Shown here piece by piece: positions 14,890 to 16,337 of a DNA stretch of 16,337 bases. Positions within the stretch are counted from its first letter, which is position 1. Every line of letters starts with the position of its first letter. The DNA lies in the NCBI GenBank assembly GCA_024278415.1, contig JAJRTI010000350.1, positions 1 to 16,337 of the forward strand. The letters run 5' to 3'. Source of the stretch: Planctomycetota bacterium. GTDB lineage: Bacteria > Planctomycetota > Brocadiia > JAJRTI01. A program made the translations under genes and the position numbers. The notes under the pieces are model-generated. The model made no database searches. It worked only from the letters and a program-made list of their open reading frames with translations, and was not told the DNA's origin.

Positions 14890-15914
14890 GGAATCTCCAG
14901 CCGCGCGCCAATCTCTGCCAGAGAGCGCTCGGCCGTCTCGAGGACGCGCACCACCCGCAGGCCATCTGCGCCGCCTGTCATGCAGGGGGCGCCACTCTCG
15001 ACGCAATCGATAAAGTGTTGGCACTCCACGCGCAGCGGCTCGTCGTACTTGAAGCTTGGGATCACGCAGTCCCCAGCCACGGTGGCGAACTGAAACTCGC
15101 GGAAGGAGCCAACCGAGTCATCCGGGGCCGTGTTCTTCTTCCGGCTGATCTTCTTGTCATACACCTGAACCTTGGCGTCCACACTGGTGTCGTCGAACAC
15201 AATCATTTTCTCGCTGCCCACAACGACCATTTCGCGTGTCTTCTTGGGGTCGAGCCAACTCACGTGCACGTGCGCGCCTGCGCCATTGGGGAATTGCAGC
15301 GTCATGAAGACCACGTCATGCACGTTGGGGTTGAGGAACGAGAAGCCGCGGGCCAAGACATGGGTCGGCTCGCTGTCCAGCCAGTACATGAGGACCGACA
15401 GATCGTGGGGCGCGAAGCTCCACAGCGAGTCGATGTCCGTCTGGACCCGGCCCAGATTCACCCGGCGCGAGTAGACGTAGTAGATCTCGCCCAACTCGCC
15501 GGCGTCGATGTACTCCTTCACCTTGGTCACCGCGCTGTTGTAGCGGAACACGTGGCCCACCATGAGCGTGAGGCCCCGGGCTTCTGCCGCGGCGATTAGT
15601 TCTTTGCAGTCGGCCGTGCGCAGAGACAACGGCTTCTCCACGAACAGGTGCTTGCCGGCTTCCAGGCATCGCATGCCCAGTTTGTGGTGCGTGGCCGCGG
15701 GCGTCGCGAGGGAGACCGCGTCCACATCGGGCTGAGCCAGCACCTCGTCCAACGTGCAATGGGTGTGCACCTCTGGATACATGCTCTTGATGTACGCACG
15801 CCTCTCCTCGTCTTGGTCGCAAACGGCCGCCACGCGAGCGTTCGCCAACGACGAGAAGTTGCGAATGAGGTTCGGCCCCCAATACCCACAGCCAATCTGT
15901 GCGACGTTGATCAT
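14886..15914 (-). CDS. Gfo/Idh/MocA-family NAD(P)-dependent sugar oxidoreductase
   Basis: 342 residues, normal family length. The N-terminal Rossmann fold has the dinucleotide motif IGCGYWGPN (Gly8, Gly10, Gly13). The EKPL motif is at 93-96. The C-terminal substrate domain includes WSFAPHDLSVL with His170-Asp171, typical of sugar-nucleotide dehydrogenases such as the WlbA/WbpB type, then LDPKKTREM. ATG 15914 is preceded by AGAAGGA at 8 bases. The first gene of the six-gene operon. Adjacent to a GT-C transferase, it plausibly makes or oxidises the activated sugar used by that enzyme, but this is inference; the family also includes inositol and catabolic dehydrogenases. Confidence 0.94.
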   Translation of the reverse strand: MINVAQIGCGYWGPNLIRNFSSLANARVAAVCDQDEERRAYIKSMYPEVHTHCTLDEVLAQPDVDAVSLATPAATHHKLGMRCLEAGKHLFVEKPLSLRTADCKELIAAAEARGLTLMVGHVFRYNSAVTKVKEYIDAGELGEIYYVYSRRVNLGRVQTDIDSLWSFAPHDLSVLMYWLDSEPTHVLARGFSFLNPNVHDVVFMTLQFPNGAGAHVHVSWLDPKKTREMVVVGSEKMIVFDDTSVDAKVQVYDKKISRKKNTAPDDSVGSFREFQFATVAGDCVIPSFKYDEPLRVECQHFIDCVESGAPCMTGGADGLRVVRVLETAERSLAEIGARLEIP

Positions 15915-16039
15915 AGCGTCATTCCTTCTGGGACATGAGACAACAGCTTGGGGCAGCAGCCTACAAGCACTCCCATCATTGTCTCATTATTGCAGACGCG
16001 CTTCAAAGCAGCATGAATCCTGTGTGAAAATTTTTTCAT
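15911..16039 (-). CDS. Possible small ORF / leader peptide before the operon
   Basis: A 42-codon frame starting MKKFSHRIHAALKRV and ending EGMTL. Its TGA stop overlaps the ATG of the oxidoreductase gene as ATGA, the same junction style used inside this operon. There is no good ribosome binding site (GCGAG only), codon third positions are not GC-rich as in the neighbours, and the stretch overlaps a candidate promoter. It is as likely to be a chance frame as a translated leader. Confidence 0.2.
   Translation of the reverse strand: MKKFSHRIHAALKRVCNNETMMGVLVGCCPKLLSHVPEGMTL
15978..16006 (-). promoter_or_regulatory. Weak candidate sigma-70-type promoter
   Basis: On the minus strand TTGAAG (16001-16006) is separated by 17 bases from GACAAT (15978-15983), each matching 4 of 6 consensus positions, about 65 bases upstream of the oxidoreductase start. 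A second weak option is TTGACA at 16208-16213 with TGTTGT 17 bases later. Confidence 0.25.
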
Positions 16040-16246
16040 CTCGCGTGCCCGCCAGATCGACCGTGGTCGTTCATGATGGCCCGGCGCAGCTTTCGCCGCG
16101 GCCCCGTGGCCTGAAGAGGCGACGGGTGACAAAATGACAAACCTTTGATGCCTGCTTCATTGCTTCGTAACACTTCAGCCAAGTACAACAGCCAGGTACC
16201 GGAGTAATGTCAAAGCTTCCGTGCAACGCCGCGTGTTGGGGTATCT

Positions 16247-16310
16247 GAATCCCAACGGGATTCCGGATATCAGCCCAGGGTTCGCGAGCGAAGCTCGCAA
16301 CCCTGGGTTT
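16247..16310 (+). repeat. Two-hairpin dispersed repeat (GGGATTC / CCCAGGG family), copy 3
   Basis: GAATCCC-AAC-GGGATTC (16247-16263) is followed by CCCAGGG...CCCTGGG (16274-16307) with an inner GCGAGC-GAA-GCTCGC stem. Same order and linker as 2837-2895. Its presence at both ends of the window shows the family is widespread in this genome. Confidence 0.85.
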
Positions 16311-16337
16311 TGAGGCGCACAGCTTCGCGCCCCCCCC

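Larger units (their letters stand above)
15915..16337. other. Upstream region of the envelope operon, no clear gene
   Basis: 423 bases between the right window edge and the oxidoreductase start. The proximal part (15960-16060) is noticeably less GC-rich than the genes and may hold the promoter. The distal part ends in a dispersed two-hairpin repeat. Apart from the weak 42-codon frame at 15911-16039, nothing protein-coding is convincing. Confidence 0.6.

Noticed and set aside
16131..16140. AAAATGACAA, identical to half of the E. coli CusR box
   Set aside because: Only a half site, 8 kb upstream of the regulator genes, in front of a different operon and in a distant lineage; one 10-base match is weak.

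Overview
This is a GC-rich bacterial window in which every supported gene lies on the minus strand, so it reads as one directon running from the right end to the left end. Gene content (ArnT/PMT-type glycosyltransferase, LTA-synthase-type sulfatase-fold enzyme, tripartite RND pump with outer-membrane factor) indicates a two-membrane cell. The dense hairpin-forming dispersed repeats, the Gfo/Idh/MocA oxidoreductase and the COG2159-type amidohydrolase pair remind me of uncultured Planctomycetota/Verrucomicrobiota/Hydrogenedentota-like genomes. That placement is an impression, not proof.

Right part (15914 down to 8162): six tightly packed genes. In transcription order they encode a Gfo/Idh/MocA oxidoreductase, a polytopic ArnT/PMT-family glycosyltransferase, an LTA-synthase-like membrane sulfatase/phosphotransferase, a divergent membrane-anchored metallophosphoesterase, an amidohydrolase-fold protein lacking most metal ligands, and an intact amidohydrolase. 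Three of the five junctions are 4-base stop/start overlaps (GTGA or ATGA); the other two gaps are 16 and 6 bases. The set looks like one operon for building or remodelling an envelope glycan or polymer, possibly with phosphate-containing substituents. The combination is not one I can name.

Middle part (8118 down to 6069): an OmpR-family response regulator and a HAMP-containing histidine kinase, overlapping by 23 bases. They resemble the CusRS/CzcRS metal-responsive class. Only 43 bases separate them from the preceding amidohydrolase gene.

Left part (5774 down to 1): an outer-membrane factor, a periplasmic adaptor (ATGA overlap with the first), and an RND permease that runs off the left edge. 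The permease is separated from its adaptor by about 1 kb of nested palindromic repeats. A pair of REP-like hairpin elements sits just upstream of the outer-membrane factor. The simplest reading is that the two-component system controls the efflux system.

Non-coding: the 2289-3309 block holds at least five repeat families, including perfect 28-bp and 29-bp inverted repeats. One of these families recurs at the right edge of the window (16247-16310). No tRNA, rRNA, CRISPR array or transposase gene was seen.
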